This document shows, one piece after another, positions 1-5,773 of a stretch of 33,766 nucleotides of DNA. Position 1 is the first letter of the stretch. Each line of letters starts with the position of its first letter. Source of the stretch: a virus; the IMG/VR virus record IMGVR_UViG_3300032299_000948, positions 1-33,766 of that record. One strand, 5' to 3'. Both the position numbers and the translations under genes were made by a program. The notes below the pieces were generated by a model, which did no database searches, was not told the origin of the DNA, and saw only the letters and a program-made list of their open reading frames with translations.

Positions 1-46
1 AATACACCGTTGCGGCGGCGCCAACGATTGCAGCTGTAATTCCCAT
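1..46 (-). CDS. Partial duplicate: first 15 codons of the Gln/Ala coiled-coil virion gene
   Basis: These bases encode the N-terminus (MGITAAIVGAAATVY) of the gene that is complete at 33027..33689. The ATG reads leftward from position 46 and runs off the window edge. It follows the GNAT stop codon (48..50) with one base between them, as in the late operon. It is not a separate gene. Confidence 0.9.
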   Translation of the reverse strand, partial: MGITAAIVGAAATVY

Positions 47-123
47 GTCAGTCTCCGATGAACTTGGTGTACAGGCGCTCGGTTTCCTTGTGCCCAATGA
101 ACTCCAGCAAGCGCCCGACGTCC
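1..123. repeat. Left copy of 123-bp terminal direct repeat
   Basis: Bases 1..123 are identical to 33644..33766. The repeat lies within coding sequence: it holds the start of one late gene and the end of the GNAT gene. Joining the ends restores a continuous operon, so this is most simply the overlap left when a circular assembly graph is cut. A true short terminal redundancy is less likely because such repeats are usually noncoding. Confidence 0.95.
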
Positions 124-506
124 TTGTGCAGCTTGGTGCCGGTGTAGATCCGCTGCACCCCAAGCTCGCGCAGCGTCTGCTCCGCAAACAGGAACAGCTT
201 GATTCCAACCCGCCCACGCCGGTGCTCCGGGTGGATGAAGTACATATCGACGTATGCGGTGAGGCTTGAGCGGTAGTGCAGGTGGGGGCGCACCACGCTG
301 ACGTGGTAGCCAACCACCTGGTCAGCCTCGTCCCTCGCCACGACGATGTGCAATCCGCCCGCGTCCTCAAGCACCCGAAAGGTCTCGATGTCCGGCTCCA
401 GCGCGATCTTGTCCCTGTCGAGCGCAATCTCCTCCCAATGCACCATCCACAGATGGCGCATATCCTCGAGGCACTCGTCCATCGACTCCACGCGGTAGCT
501 GATCAT
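48..506 (-). CDS. GNAT-family N-acetyltransferase
   Basis: This 152-residue protein has the GNAT layout. An N-terminal helix-rich part is followed by beta strands (VVGYHVSVV) and the acetyl-CoA pyrophosphate-binding region HPEHRRGRVGIKLF, which matches the family Q/R-x-x-G-x-G/A motif, near residues 94-107. The C-terminal segment IYTGTKLHKDVGRLLEFIGHK also fits the family fold. Such enzymes move an acetyl group from acetyl-CoA to an amine; the substrate cannot be read here. I chose the ATG at 506 over the GTG at 509. The gene lies between the dioxygenase and the coiled-coil virion genes in the late operon, so it may modify a phage or host protein late in infection. A 96-bp gap upstream holds a candidate promoter element and a palindrome. 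Confidence 0.85.
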   Translation of the reverse strand: MISYRVESMDECLEDMRHLWMVHWEEIALDRDKIALEPDIETFRVLEDAGGLHIVVARDEADQVVGYHVSVVRPHLHYRSSLTAYVDMYFIHPEHRRGRVGIKLFLFAEQTLRELGVQRIYTGTKLHKDVGRLLEFIGHKETERLYTKFIGD

Positions 507-534
507 CACGCACCTAGACAGGTCGCAAACGCTT

Positions 535-550
535 GATTTGATTGTTGTAC
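535..550 (-). promoter_or_regulatory. Late promoter-like element (copy B) upstream of GNAT gene
   Basis: The minus strand reads GTACAACAATCAAATC here, about 30 bases before the GNAT start. It shares its TACAA core with the elements at 3797..3812, 13268..13283, 13542..13557 and 18936..18951, but it is one of the weaker copies (10 of 16 bases match the 3797 copy). No convincing -35 box is visible. Confidence 0.4.
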
Positions 551-570
551 GGCGGAGGCGGCAAATGCAA

Positions 571-601
571 GCGTTTGATATCTGCCGGATATCAAAAACG
601 C
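571..601. repeat. Inverted repeat in the dioxygenase-GNAT gap
   Basis: TTTGATATC (574..582) and GATATCAAA (588..596) form 9-bp perfect arms around a 5-base loop. Flanking GCG and CGC extend the pairing, with a two-base bulge. It lies just after the dioxygenase stop codon on the transcribed strand. No T-tract follows on the minus strand, so it is a poor intrinsic terminator. An operator or an mRNA 3'-end stabiliser would fit better. Confidence 0.55.
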
Positions 602-602
602 A

Positions 603-1151
603 TCAGCCTGCTGTGCGCACGTCCATGACGATGTGGATGCGTTCTGTGTTGCTGCGATTGATCACTTCGTGCTCCAACCTGTTGTTGAACCACCACAGCT
701 CGCCGGTGCCCATTTCAACGGTTTCGTCTTCGCACCGGAACAGCGACCCAGGCTCTCCCTGCAGCACCAGGTGGAAGCGGTCGTAGTAGGTCGGCGGCGC
801 CCCCTCATCGCAATGTGGCGCGATGCGTGCGCCAGGGCGCATCTTGGTGATGACGACGCGCCCCAGCCGCAAGCCCTCGACGCGCCTCATCACGTCCAGC
901 ACCAGGCGGCGGGATTCGATAAGCTCTTGGAAGGCGGGGTAGTTGACGCATTCCAGCCCGTTGAAGATCTCCATCGGTGTCGCGCCTTCGATTGGGTTGT
1001 AGCGCAGCCAGATGTCGTTGACCTCAGAATGGACCGTTCCTGCGTGCGTGGTGCGCAGGGTGATCTGGTTCCACAGGTGTTCGCTGGCTTGAAGCTGGGC
1101 CAGTGCCGGCGACACGTCGACGGTCTCGGGGTACTTGAAAAAGTTGCGCAT
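603..1151 (-). CDS. Aspartyl/asparaginyl beta-hydroxylase-like 2OG-Fe(II) dioxygenase
   Basis: This 182-residue protein resembles the aspartyl/asparaginyl hydroxylase fold. These enzymes use iron and 2-oxoglutarate to hydroxylate a side chain. The iron ligands are visible as the HxD pair in IAPHCDEG (about residues 112-119) and a distal His in LEHEVINRS. RIHIVMDV near the C-terminus supplies the Arg that usually binds 2-oxoglutarate, and LWWFNNRLEHEV is typical of the family. The ATG at 1151 has AAGGA about 5 bases upstream and starts 14 bases after the terminase large subunit ends. Its place in the packaging/late operon is odd for a metabolic enzyme, so it may modify a virion or host protein. 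The substrate is unknown. Confidence 0.82.
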   Translation of the reverse strand: MRNFFKYPETVDVSPALAQLQASEHLWNQITLRTTHAGTVHSEVNDIWLRYNPIEGATPMEIFNGLECVNYPAFQELIESRRLVLDVMRRVEGLRLGRVVITKMRPGARIAPHCDEGAPPTYYDRFHLVLQGEPGSLFRCEDETVEMGTGELWWFNNRLEHEVINRSNTERIHIVMDVRTAG

Positions 1152-1165
1152 GGTTGTCCTTGCGG

Positions 1166-2707
1166 TCAGGAAAAGACGTCGAAGTCGGCCTTGGCGATCA
1201 CCGGCGCGTGGTGCGGCCCGTGGTTGTAGGTGTCGGCACGGGTCATGCGCTTGTACTCGCCGCCGCCCAGCAACAGGTAGCCGAACGCGTCGCCGACGTG
1301 CGAGTGCTCGTTCTTGTTCGGTGCGTCGCGGAACCTTTCCTGGCCGGCGCCGACCGACACGCGCTTGAAGTGATACCCGCCTGAGAGTGCCTTGCGCACC
1401 AGCTTGCAGCTGCGGTCGACCAGCAGTCCCGGCTTGCCCTGGATGAGGCGGGACATGGGCGCCGCGCTTGCCTCGCGCCGGACCTTGAAGTCGTTGCTGG
1501 CGGTCGGCTGCGCCTTGAGCCCAAGCGTGCGCAGGTAGTCGAACGCGGTCACCTCGTAGATCGCGTCGCGTGCCTGACCGGCCGGGTCGCCCCACAGCAT
1601 CACCTGGTGCTTGGGGTAGCGGGTATTGAGCTCGGAAAGCAGGATCTCGCCGAACCGCTGCAGGCCCATGTCGAACGTGACAATCTCATGCAGGATCTGC
1701 CAGCGCCCGTTGCCGAGCTTCTGGCCGATCACCGCGGCCGGCGTCAGACCGAAGTCGAGCCCGACCTGGATCGGCACCTGCGGGTCCGGCGTGAGCGCCT
1801 CGGCCGACATCGTGATGTCGTCGTACTCGGGCCAGACCGGCCGGCCCTCCTGGACGTAGACGTACTTGTTGCCGGCGTAGCAGTGGATCCAATCCAGCGA
1901 CTTGCCGCCCAGCATCTGCTCGTAGTACCCGGCCGGCAGGTTGTTGATGTTCTCGGCCTTGGAGTTGACGCGCCACCACTTGCCGGCGCTGAAGATGCAG
2001 CCGTTCGCCTCCGGAAACTCCGGCAGCTCCTCGGCCTTCACCTCCGCCACGCCGCCGGGCTGGTCGTAGAACTTCCAGGCGAACTTGCCCTTGATGGGAT
2101 CCTTCACGGCCACCCGGTGCCACCAGTGGTCGTCGTCCATTGAGTTGGTGTCCATCCAGATGCCGTACCAGGTCGGAGACCCGTCGCGCTTGGTCGGATA
2201 CCGGCCGACCCGGTGGGTCAGTCCGTCGATCACCGCCTTCGGCAGCTCGCGTGCTTCGTTCACCCAGGCGCCGGTGAGCTCGAGCGAGAGCAGTTTCCTG
2301 ACGTCCTTGGGCTGGTCGAGCGCCAGGAAGATGACCTCGCAATCAATCCCAGCCGCATCGCCACGCGCCGGCAGGCGCAGGTGGTGCGTGATCGGCGGCG
2401 TCCACAGCATTGGCCCCCAGACGTTCTCGGGGAACAGATCCAGCCAGGTCTTAATCGTGGTCGTCTTCAGCTCGGGGTACGAATTCCGCACGATGACAAA
2501 CCGGCTGTACTTGATGCCGTCGATGGGGGAGGGCTTCTGCTGCACCGCCTTAAGCATGATCTCGGCCGCGCACGCGTAAGACTTCCCCGAGCCCACCGGC
2601 CCGCGGATGCCGCGCACGAACGCCCGGTCCTGCAAGAACTGCCAGGTGGTCGCAGACTGCGAGAAGTCTAGGTTGAGCCCGGTGACCGGGCTATTCGCCT
2701 CTGACAC
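1166..2707 (-). CDS. terL: Terminase large subunit (packaging ATPase and nuclease)
   Basis: This 513-residue protein has both terminase domains. The N-terminal ATPase shows a Walker A motif, GPVGSGKS (36-43), and a probable Walker B/catalytic Glu in GAWVNEA (about 146-152). The C-terminal RNase H-like nuclease shows three acidic sites: VGLDFG (D318), WGDPAG (D374) and HVGDAF (D473). The motor pumps DNA through the portal into the procapsid and cuts it at the ends of packaging. Translation starts at a GTG with GAGGAG seven bases upstream, and the gene overlaps the small-subunit gene by 17 bp. T7 gp19 (586 residues) is somewhat longer. The sequence does not say whether packaging is cos, pac or terminal-repeat type. 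Confidence 0.95.
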   Translation of the reverse strand: MSEANSPVTGLNLDFSQSATTWQFLQDRAFVRGIRGPVGSGKSYACAAEIMLKAVQQKPSPIDGIKYSRFVIVRNSYPELKTTTIKTWLDLFPENVWGPMLWTPPITHHLRLPARGDAAGIDCEVIFLALDQPKDVRKLLSLELTGAWVNEARELPKAVIDGLTHRVGRYPTKRDGSPTWYGIWMDTNSMDDDHWWHRVAVKDPIKGKFAWKFYDQPGGVAEVKAEELPEFPEANGCIFSAGKWWRVNSKAENINNLPAGYYEQMLGGKSLDWIHCYAGNKYVYVQEGRPVWPEYDDITMSAEALTPDPQVPIQVGLDFGLTPAAVIGQKLGNGRWQILHEIVTFDMGLQRFGEILLSELNTRYPKHQVMLWGDPAGQARDAIYEVTAFDYLRTLGLKAQPTASNDFKVRREASAAPMSRLIQGKPGLLVDRSCKLVRKALSGGYHFKRVSVGAGQERFRDAPNKNEHSHVGDAFGYLLLGGGEYKRMTRADTYNHGPHHAPVIAKADFDVFS

Positions 2708-3158
2708 GTTCCGTCTCCTCGATGGGAATGTCGACCACGTCCGGCGCCTTGAGGTTGATGCCGATCACGCTCGGGCGCTCGGCGTTCTCCTCGGCGTCCA
2801 GCAGGCCGGAGGCCTTGGCCAGCAGGCGCAACACTTGCACCTTGTCGTGCAGCTCGATGTCGAGCTCGCTGGTCGAGTTGCCTTCCTTGTCAACGCGGGT
2901 GCGCACCTTGACGTTCTTGATCGCCCGGATCGCCTGCTCGGGAATCTGGCTGGCCGCCTTGATGCGCACGTTGCCAGACTCGTCCCAGCTCAAGATGTCG
3001 GTGATCTTCGTCGTCGCCATGCACAGCAGCTCGGTCGCCACCGCCTCGCGGTTGTGCTCGAGCGTGGCCGACCGGCCCAGCCGCTGCTGGATGGAACGCA
3101 CCCCGCCCCAGGTCTTGAGGGCAGGGATCGAGTCCGTCGCCTTCTTGCGCTCGGCCAT
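2691..3158 (-). CDS. terS: Probable terminase small subunit
   Basis: This 155-residue protein directly precedes and overlaps the large terminase gene, the standard position for the DNA-recognition subunit. The N-terminal part (SIPALKTWGGVRSIQQRLGRSATLEH...) is basic and helical, as expected for DNA binding. The middle (IKAASQIPEQAIRAIKNVKVRTRVD) is helical, then becomes strand-rich (STSELDIELHDKVQVLRLLAKASGLL). I chose the ATG at 3158, which overlaps the previous stop codon as TGATG, over the GTG at 3161. The assignment rests mainly on position and size. It is longer than T7 gp18 (89 residues). Confidence 0.75.
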   Translation of the reverse strand: MAERKKATDSIPALKTWGGVRSIQQRLGRSATLEHNREAVATELLCMATTKITDILSWDESGNVRIKAASQIPEQAIRAIKNVKVRTRVDKEGNSTSELDIELHDKVQVLRLLAKASGLLDAEENAERPSVIGINLKAPDVVDIPIEETERVRGE

Positions 3159-3430
3159 CACCAGGGCACGTCGTCTTGCGGGTCAACCTGGGGCTGGTAC
3201 CCGTTGCCCTTGGCCGCAGCGTGCTGAGACACCGGCGCACCCTTCTGCCGGCCCACGCGACCCGAGATGTAATCCTTCCCGCTCGAGCTCTTCTTCTTCC
3301 AGGCGTCGAAGAAAAACTCCACCCCGTCCCCGTTCACAAACGTGCCCGTCAGATCCGGGTGGGTGTCCGACTGCTTCCGGTCATTCGCAAACAGCGTGAA
3401 CGTGTTCGGCTTCGGTTGGTACTGACTCAT
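3158..3430 (-). CDS. Small phage protein with SSB-like acidic C-terminal tip
   Basis: This 90-residue protein begins SQYQPKPNTFTLFAND and contains strand-rich, charged segments (GTFVNGDGVEFFFDAWKKK, DYISGRVGRQKG). It ends in PQDDVPW, which recalls the acidic-hydrophobic tip that single-stranded-DNA-binding proteins use to recruit repair and replication partners. I do not see a full OB-fold signature, so an SSB-like function is only a suggestion. I know similar short phage proteins only as hypothetical. The ATG at 3430 is chosen because an ideal AGGAGG lies 5 bases upstream. Its stop overlaps the terminase small subunit start. Confidence 0.7.
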   Translation of the reverse strand: MSQYQPKPNTFTLFANDRKQSDTHPDLTGTFVNGDGVEFFFDAWKKKSSSGKDYISGRVGRQKGAPVSQHAAAKGNGYQPQVDPQDDVPW

Positions 3431-3440
3431 CACTGCCTCC

Positions 3441-3602
3441 TCACGGCGCACGGCCGCTCTCGTTGACGGCCTCGATGTACGGCAGCGAATCCGCCATCCG
3501 CACCTTCGTGGCCTGCAGCGCCTCCATCACAGCGATGGGCGACGCCCCCATGCGCAGCTGCTGCATCACCAGCTGCTGCAATTCCTGTTCGAGCTTGTTC
3601 AT
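3441..3602 (-). CDS. Small helical protein, first gene of the late transcript
   Basis: This 53-residue protein (MNKLEQELQQLVMQQLRMG...) is strongly helical and leucine/glutamine-rich, consistent with a short coiled coil. GGAGA precedes the ATG at 3602 by about 4 bases. It lies 10 bases upstream of the SSB-like gene and after a 230-bp GC-rich leader, so it is the first coding unit downstream of the putative late promoter at 3797..3812. No family is recognised. A much longer reading frame extends upstream (to 4037), but that part overlaps the initiator gene and the leader and is an artefact. Confidence 0.6.
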   Translation of the reverse strand: MNKLEQELQQLVMQQLRMGASPIAVMEALQATKVRMADSLPYIEAVNESGRAP

Positions 3603-3832
3603 CTGTTCTCCAAAAACGGGGAAAAATTTGAGAGGGGCACCCCCACCGCTACCGGTAGGGGGAGGGGGGAAAGGGTGCCCTTCGCGCCCGCGCACGCCCG
3701 CGCACCACGCCTGCGTGCCTGCCCGCACACGCGCACGCGACACGCGCCCGCGCATGGGACACGTCGCGTCCACCCCGTGTCGCGGACGCATACGAACGTT
3801 TGGCGATTGTACGCACGCACCGCTGCGGGCTC
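3603..3832. other. 230-bp GC-rich noncoding leader between initiator and packaging genes
   Basis: No convincing gene lies here. GGGCACCC (about 3636..3643) and GGGTGCCC (about 3673..3680) can pair across roughly 30 bases. A very GC-rich alternating purine-pyrimidine stretch (about 3683..3775) follows, with three copies of GCCCGCGCA at 3686..3694, 3696..3704 and 3746..3754. A promoter-like element is at its upstream (right) end. Its place just before the terminase genes makes it a candidate packaging-initiation region as well as an mRNA leader. Confidence 0.6.
3797..3812 (-). promoter_or_regulatory. Late promoter-like element (copy A) upstream of packaging operon
   Basis: The minus strand reads GTACAATCGCCAAACG, containing TACAAT, a good sigma-70-type -10 box. 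No good -35 hexamer is seen 16-18 bases upstream. The element is 13/16 identical to the copies at 13268..13283 and 13542..13557. It would drive the small helical gene, terminase and everything downstream. Confidence 0.5.
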
Positions 3833-4732
3833 TCAGGGCGCTGCCAGCTTGCGGAACGTGGGCAGGTAGAACGCCAGGCTGGCCGGCAGTGGCTTGCCAC
3901 CCTCCATGCGCCACCGCAGGTCGGCCTCGACCAGCGCGGCAAACTCCCCGCCGTCGACGCCGAGGGTGGTCAGCTCGGTGGCAGCTGCCTGGTCGTTCTC
4001 GTTGGTCACTGCTGCTCGTTTGCAAACATTTGTCCACAAGCTTCGATACACCAACAGATAGTTAACAGTAGTATTTATTAGTTCACTGGGTAGTTGGTGT
4101 GCTCCCTGCGGCACATTAGATGTGCTGCCTACAGCACATTGACCATCATCCTGATGTGCTGCTGGCGGCACACTTGCAGGTGAGTTATCCACAGGCCCGC
4201 TGGGTTTCTTCTGCCTCACTTTGTTGAGCAATTCGCGGCTGCGTTTGCGGCCTTCTTCCGGCGGCAGTGGCTTGCTTTCCATCTTGCGTTCCTCCCTCTT
4301 GAGGTGTGGTGGGGTGAGGTCTTCGTCGTTGTCTCGGTCTGAGGCGATGGCGATGGCGTCTCTGGGTTCTGGCGCGTCTTCCCTGCGCAGCACCTGGTAG
4401 CAGGTAGCGCGGGCTGCGACGCTGTTGCCGCGGCTGACCACGCGCAGGTAGTTGAGCTCGATCAGCTTCTGCACGGCGCGGTTCACGTTGGGTCTGGTCA
4501 TGTCGACCATCTGGCTGATGCGGTCCTGTCCTGGCCACGCCATGCCTGCCTTGTTGGCGAACGAGCAGATCGCCATCAGCACGCGGAACTCGCCGCCGGT
4601 GAGGCGGTTGTCTGAGATGGCGCGGAACACGCCGACGAAGATCTCGCGCCGGTCGGTCTGCTCCTGTTGCTGGATCTTGTGCTGCTTGGGCACCGTCCAC
4701 TGCGGGATCGGCGGAAGGTCATTCAGCATCAT
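3833..4732 (-). CDS. Lambda O-like replication initiator
   Basis: This 299-residue protein has an N-terminal winged-helix domain (about residues 30-115). FVGVFRAISDNRLTGGEF is followed by ICSFANKAGMAWPGQDRISQ and the recognition-helix region TRPNVNRAVQKLIELNYL, as in the DNA-binding domain of lambda O and related phage initiators. A charged linker follows. Residues about 180-231 are encoded by DNA carrying a DnaA box, three inverted repeats and an AT-rich stretch. In lambda, O binds iterons inside its own gene and recruits the helicase loader; the same layout is inferred here. The C-terminal part (LWTNVCKRAAV to the end) would contact replication partners. Two ATGs lie at 4732 and 4729. The start overlaps the winged-helix gene by 14 bp, suggesting coupled translation. 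Confidence 0.78.
   Translation of the reverse strand: MMLNDLPPIPQWTVPKQHKIQQQEQTDRREIFVGVFRAISDNRLTGGEFRVLMAICSFANKAGMAWPGQDRISQMVDMTRPNVNRAVQKLIELNYLRVVSRGNSVAARATCYQVLRREDAPEPRDAIAIASDRDNDEDLTPPHLKREERKMESKPLPPEEGRKRSRELLNKVRQKKPSGPVDNSPASVPPAAHQDDGQCAVGSTSNVPQGAHQLPSELINTTVNYLLVYRSLWTNVCKRAAVTNENDQAAATELTTLGVDGGEFAALVEADLRWRMEGGKPLPASLAFYLPTFRKLAAP
4030..4038 (+). promoter_or_regulatory. DnaA-box-like site (TTGTCCACA)
   Basis: This 9-mer differs from the strong DnaA box TTATCCACA at one base (G for A at position 3). It lies on the opposite side of the AT-rich stretch from the perfect box at 4185..4193, inside the initiator gene. Confidence 0.45.
4039..4096. promoter_or_regulatory. AT-rich stretch, candidate DNA-unwinding element
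   Basis: This segment (for example GTTAACAGTAGTATTTATTA) is clearly AT-richer than its surroundings. It lies between two DnaA-type boxes and beside three inverted repeats, as expected of the duplex-opening part of an origin. It still encodes initiator residues of about 212-231. Confidence 0.45.
4098..4173. repeat. Three related inverted repeats, candidate origin iterons
   Basis: Each unit contains TGTGC facing GCACA. Unit 1 is 4098..4115. Unit 2 is 4120..4139, with perfect 8-bp arms ATGTGCTG/CAGCACAT. Unit 3 is 4154..4173, with two arm mismatches. The centres are 23 and 34 bp apart, close to two and three helical turns, so bound proteins would sit on one face. They encode the low-complexity linker of the initiator (about residues 186-211), matching lambda's layout with iterons inside gene O. 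Confidence 0.75.
4185..4193 (+). promoter_or_regulatory. Perfect DnaA box (TTATCCACA)
   Basis: This exactly matches the high-affinity E. coli DnaA box. It lies 12 bp from the third inverted repeat, inside the initiator gene. With the repeats and AT-rich stretch it marks the probable replication origin and suggests use of host DnaA. Confidence 0.65.
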
Positions 4733-5012
4733 CGACGACGGTCCAGATGTTGTGCAGGGTGAGCCGTTGGCGCAGCTGGTGGCGCTGCACCAGGCCTTTC
4801 TCCTCGAGGTCGTACAGCGCCGACAGGCAGGCTCGCTGGCTCAGCCCTGCCAGCTCTCTGAGCTGCACCGTGCTGCGTGGCTTGCCGGCCTCTGTAAGCG
4901 CGTCCAGGGCGCGCTGCTGGTTGCCGGTGAGGCGTCGGGTCGGGTCTTCCTTTTGCAGGCGTTCTGCGTGCGCCTGGGCGGCCACCAGCTGGGTGTAGAG
5001 AGACAGCGTCAT
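4719..5012 (-). CDS. Small winged-helix protein upstream of the initiator
   Basis: This 97-residue protein has a MarR-like winged-helix pattern. LTGNQQRALDALTEAGKPRSTVQLRELAGLS is followed by the probable recognition helix RACLSALYDLEEKGLVQRH and a wing, RLTLHNIWTVV. It could bind the origin or regulate the leftward early arm. The ATG at 5012 overlaps the upstream stop codon as ATGA, and its 3' end overlaps the initiator gene by 14 bp. A longer frame reaching 5219 is not needed, because the small gene at 5009..5188 occupies that stretch in another frame. Confidence 0.75.
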   Translation of the reverse strand: MTLSLYTQLVAAQAHAERLQKEDPTRRLTGNQQRALDALTEAGKPRSTVQLRELAGLSQRACLSALYDLEEKGLVQRHQLRQRLTLHNIWTVVDDAE

Positions 5013-5188
5013 GTCTTGATCACCGGCACCGAGAAGCAGGCGAACTGATCGCCCTTGTGCTCTGGCATCTCCTCGAGCTGGACCTGCTTGTCGTGGCAGG
5101 TGTCCCACGTCTCGAACGCGCCCAGCCAGAACAGCTGGCCGTCGTGAACCATAAGCAGGCTGAACAGGATGTAGACGGTCGGGCTCAC
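5009..5188 (-). CDS. 59-residue hypothetical protein with GTG start
   Basis: The protein begins (M)SPTVYILFSLLMVHDGQLFWLG and ends FACFSVPVIKT. It is mixed hydrophobic/acidic with two Cys and two His. A GTG at 5188 overlaps the upstream stop as GTGA, and its own stop overlaps the next start as ATGA, so it fits exactly between neighbours with translational coupling at both ends. No strong ribosome-binding site is seen, which suits coupling. The function is not recognised. Confidence 0.7.
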   Translation of the reverse strand: MSPTVYILFSLLMVHDGQLFWLGAFETWDTCHDKQVQLEEMPEHKGDQFACFSVPVIKT

Positions 5189-5370
5189 GCTGCTGCCCCC
5201 GGTTCGTACTCGTACTCATGGCAGGTGCCGAGTGCTACGCAGTCCCAGTGCTCGCACCAGAGCTTGCCGTAGCGGCCTACGGACCATCGGCAGCTTTCGC
5301 AGCTGCCCGTCTGGCCAGACACCGGCCGCAATGCCACCGTCTGAACTTGCCGTTCGCCACCACCTTCCAT
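5185..5370 (-). CDS. Small Cys-rich (zinc-binding-like) protein, second of an overlapping pair
   Basis: This 61-residue protein has a C-terminal half with five Cys (SCESCRW, LWCEHWDC, GTCHEY) and an acidic tail, EYEYEPGAAA. The CxxC and later Cys/His pairs suggest a metal-binding knuckle. The C-terminal pattern looks conserved-type; the N-terminus is uncertain. The ATG at 5370 has GGAGG about 7 bases upstream. A GTG at 5445 would give 86 residues and a GTG at 5322 would give 45. With the 5370 start the gene overlaps the TTG-started CxxC gene by 94 bp in another frame. Its stop overlaps the 59-residue gene as GTGA. Confidence 0.6.
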   Translation of the reverse strand: MEGGGERQVQTVALRPVSGQTGSCESCRWSVGRYGKLWCEHWDCVALGTCHEYEYEPGAAA

Positions 5371-5438
5371 TTCCCGCCCTCCACTGGTTGAGTCATGCGG
5401 CACTGGCTGCAGTACCGCGTGCTTACTTCCTCGATCAA
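5277..5438 (-). CDS. Small zinc-ribbon-like protein with TTG start
   Basis: This 53-residue frame, easily missed because it starts with TTG, contains two Cys pairs: YCSQC (about residues 9-13) and HCGRC (about 36-40). Between them is a strand-rich turn, GGKWKVVANGKFRRW. This is the classic two-knuckle zinc-ribbon layout. A basic tail LARRAAAKAA follows. The TTG at 5438 overlaps the nuclease stop codon as TTGA. GAGAGGTGA lies just upstream as a ribosome-binding site. DNA or RNA binding is plausible; no specific role is known. Confidence 0.65.
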   Translation of the reverse strand: MIEEVSTRYCSQCRMTQPVEGGKWKVVANGKFRRWHCGRCLARRAAAKAADGP

Positions 5439-5773
5439 AGCTCACCTCTCATCAGTGGGATGAAGTGCTCCAGGCGCAGCACCACGCGCCAAGGCTCGCC
5501 GTTGCGGCGGAACGCCAGCACGGGCACACCGTCGATGGGCGTGCAGGCCTCGACCTGTTCGCACCACTCGACAACGTGCAGGCGCTCGCGGCGCTTCACC
5601 TCGATATGGAACTTGCCGACCTCGATGTCGTCGCCACCGTCGCGGGCCTGGCCGAGCTTTCGCTTGACCACCAGGCCGAGCTCCTCGGAGAGCAGGGCGG
5701 CGAGCTCACGCTCACCGGCCGCGCCCTTGTTGCGGGCCGAGCGCCCGGAGCGGGCTGCGTTTTCTCTTGTCAC
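5435..5773 (-). CDS. PDDEXK-like nuclease, possible Holliday-junction resolvase
   Basis: This 112-residue protein begins with a basic segment (RSARNKGAAGERELAALLSEE) whose E-R-E resembles the first acidic motif of restriction-like nucleases. It continues RDGGDDIEVGKFHIEVKRRE, giving the D-(x)n-E-x-K core near residues 46-61. A helix with WCEQVEA and a strand (GVPVLAFRRNGEPWRVVLRLEHF) follow. The size and order match small phage resolvase/VRR-type nucleases that process recombination or replication intermediates, fitting the neighbouring recombination genes. The start is a GTG at 5773 with GAGG about 9 bases upstream. It overlaps the previous gene by 62 bp, which is long for this genome. Confidence 0.7.
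   Translation of the reverse strand: MTRENAARSGRSARNKGAAGERELAALLSEELGLVVKRKLGQARDGGDDIEVGKFHIEVKRRERLHVVEWCEQVEACTPIDGVPVLAFRRNGEPWRVVLRLEHFIPLMRGEL

Noticed and set aside
1152-1595. N-terminal extension of the dioxygenase frame to 1595
   Set aside because: The extra 148 residues are Arg-rich, overlap the terminase gene and carry no motif. The ATG at 1151 has a good ribosome-binding site.
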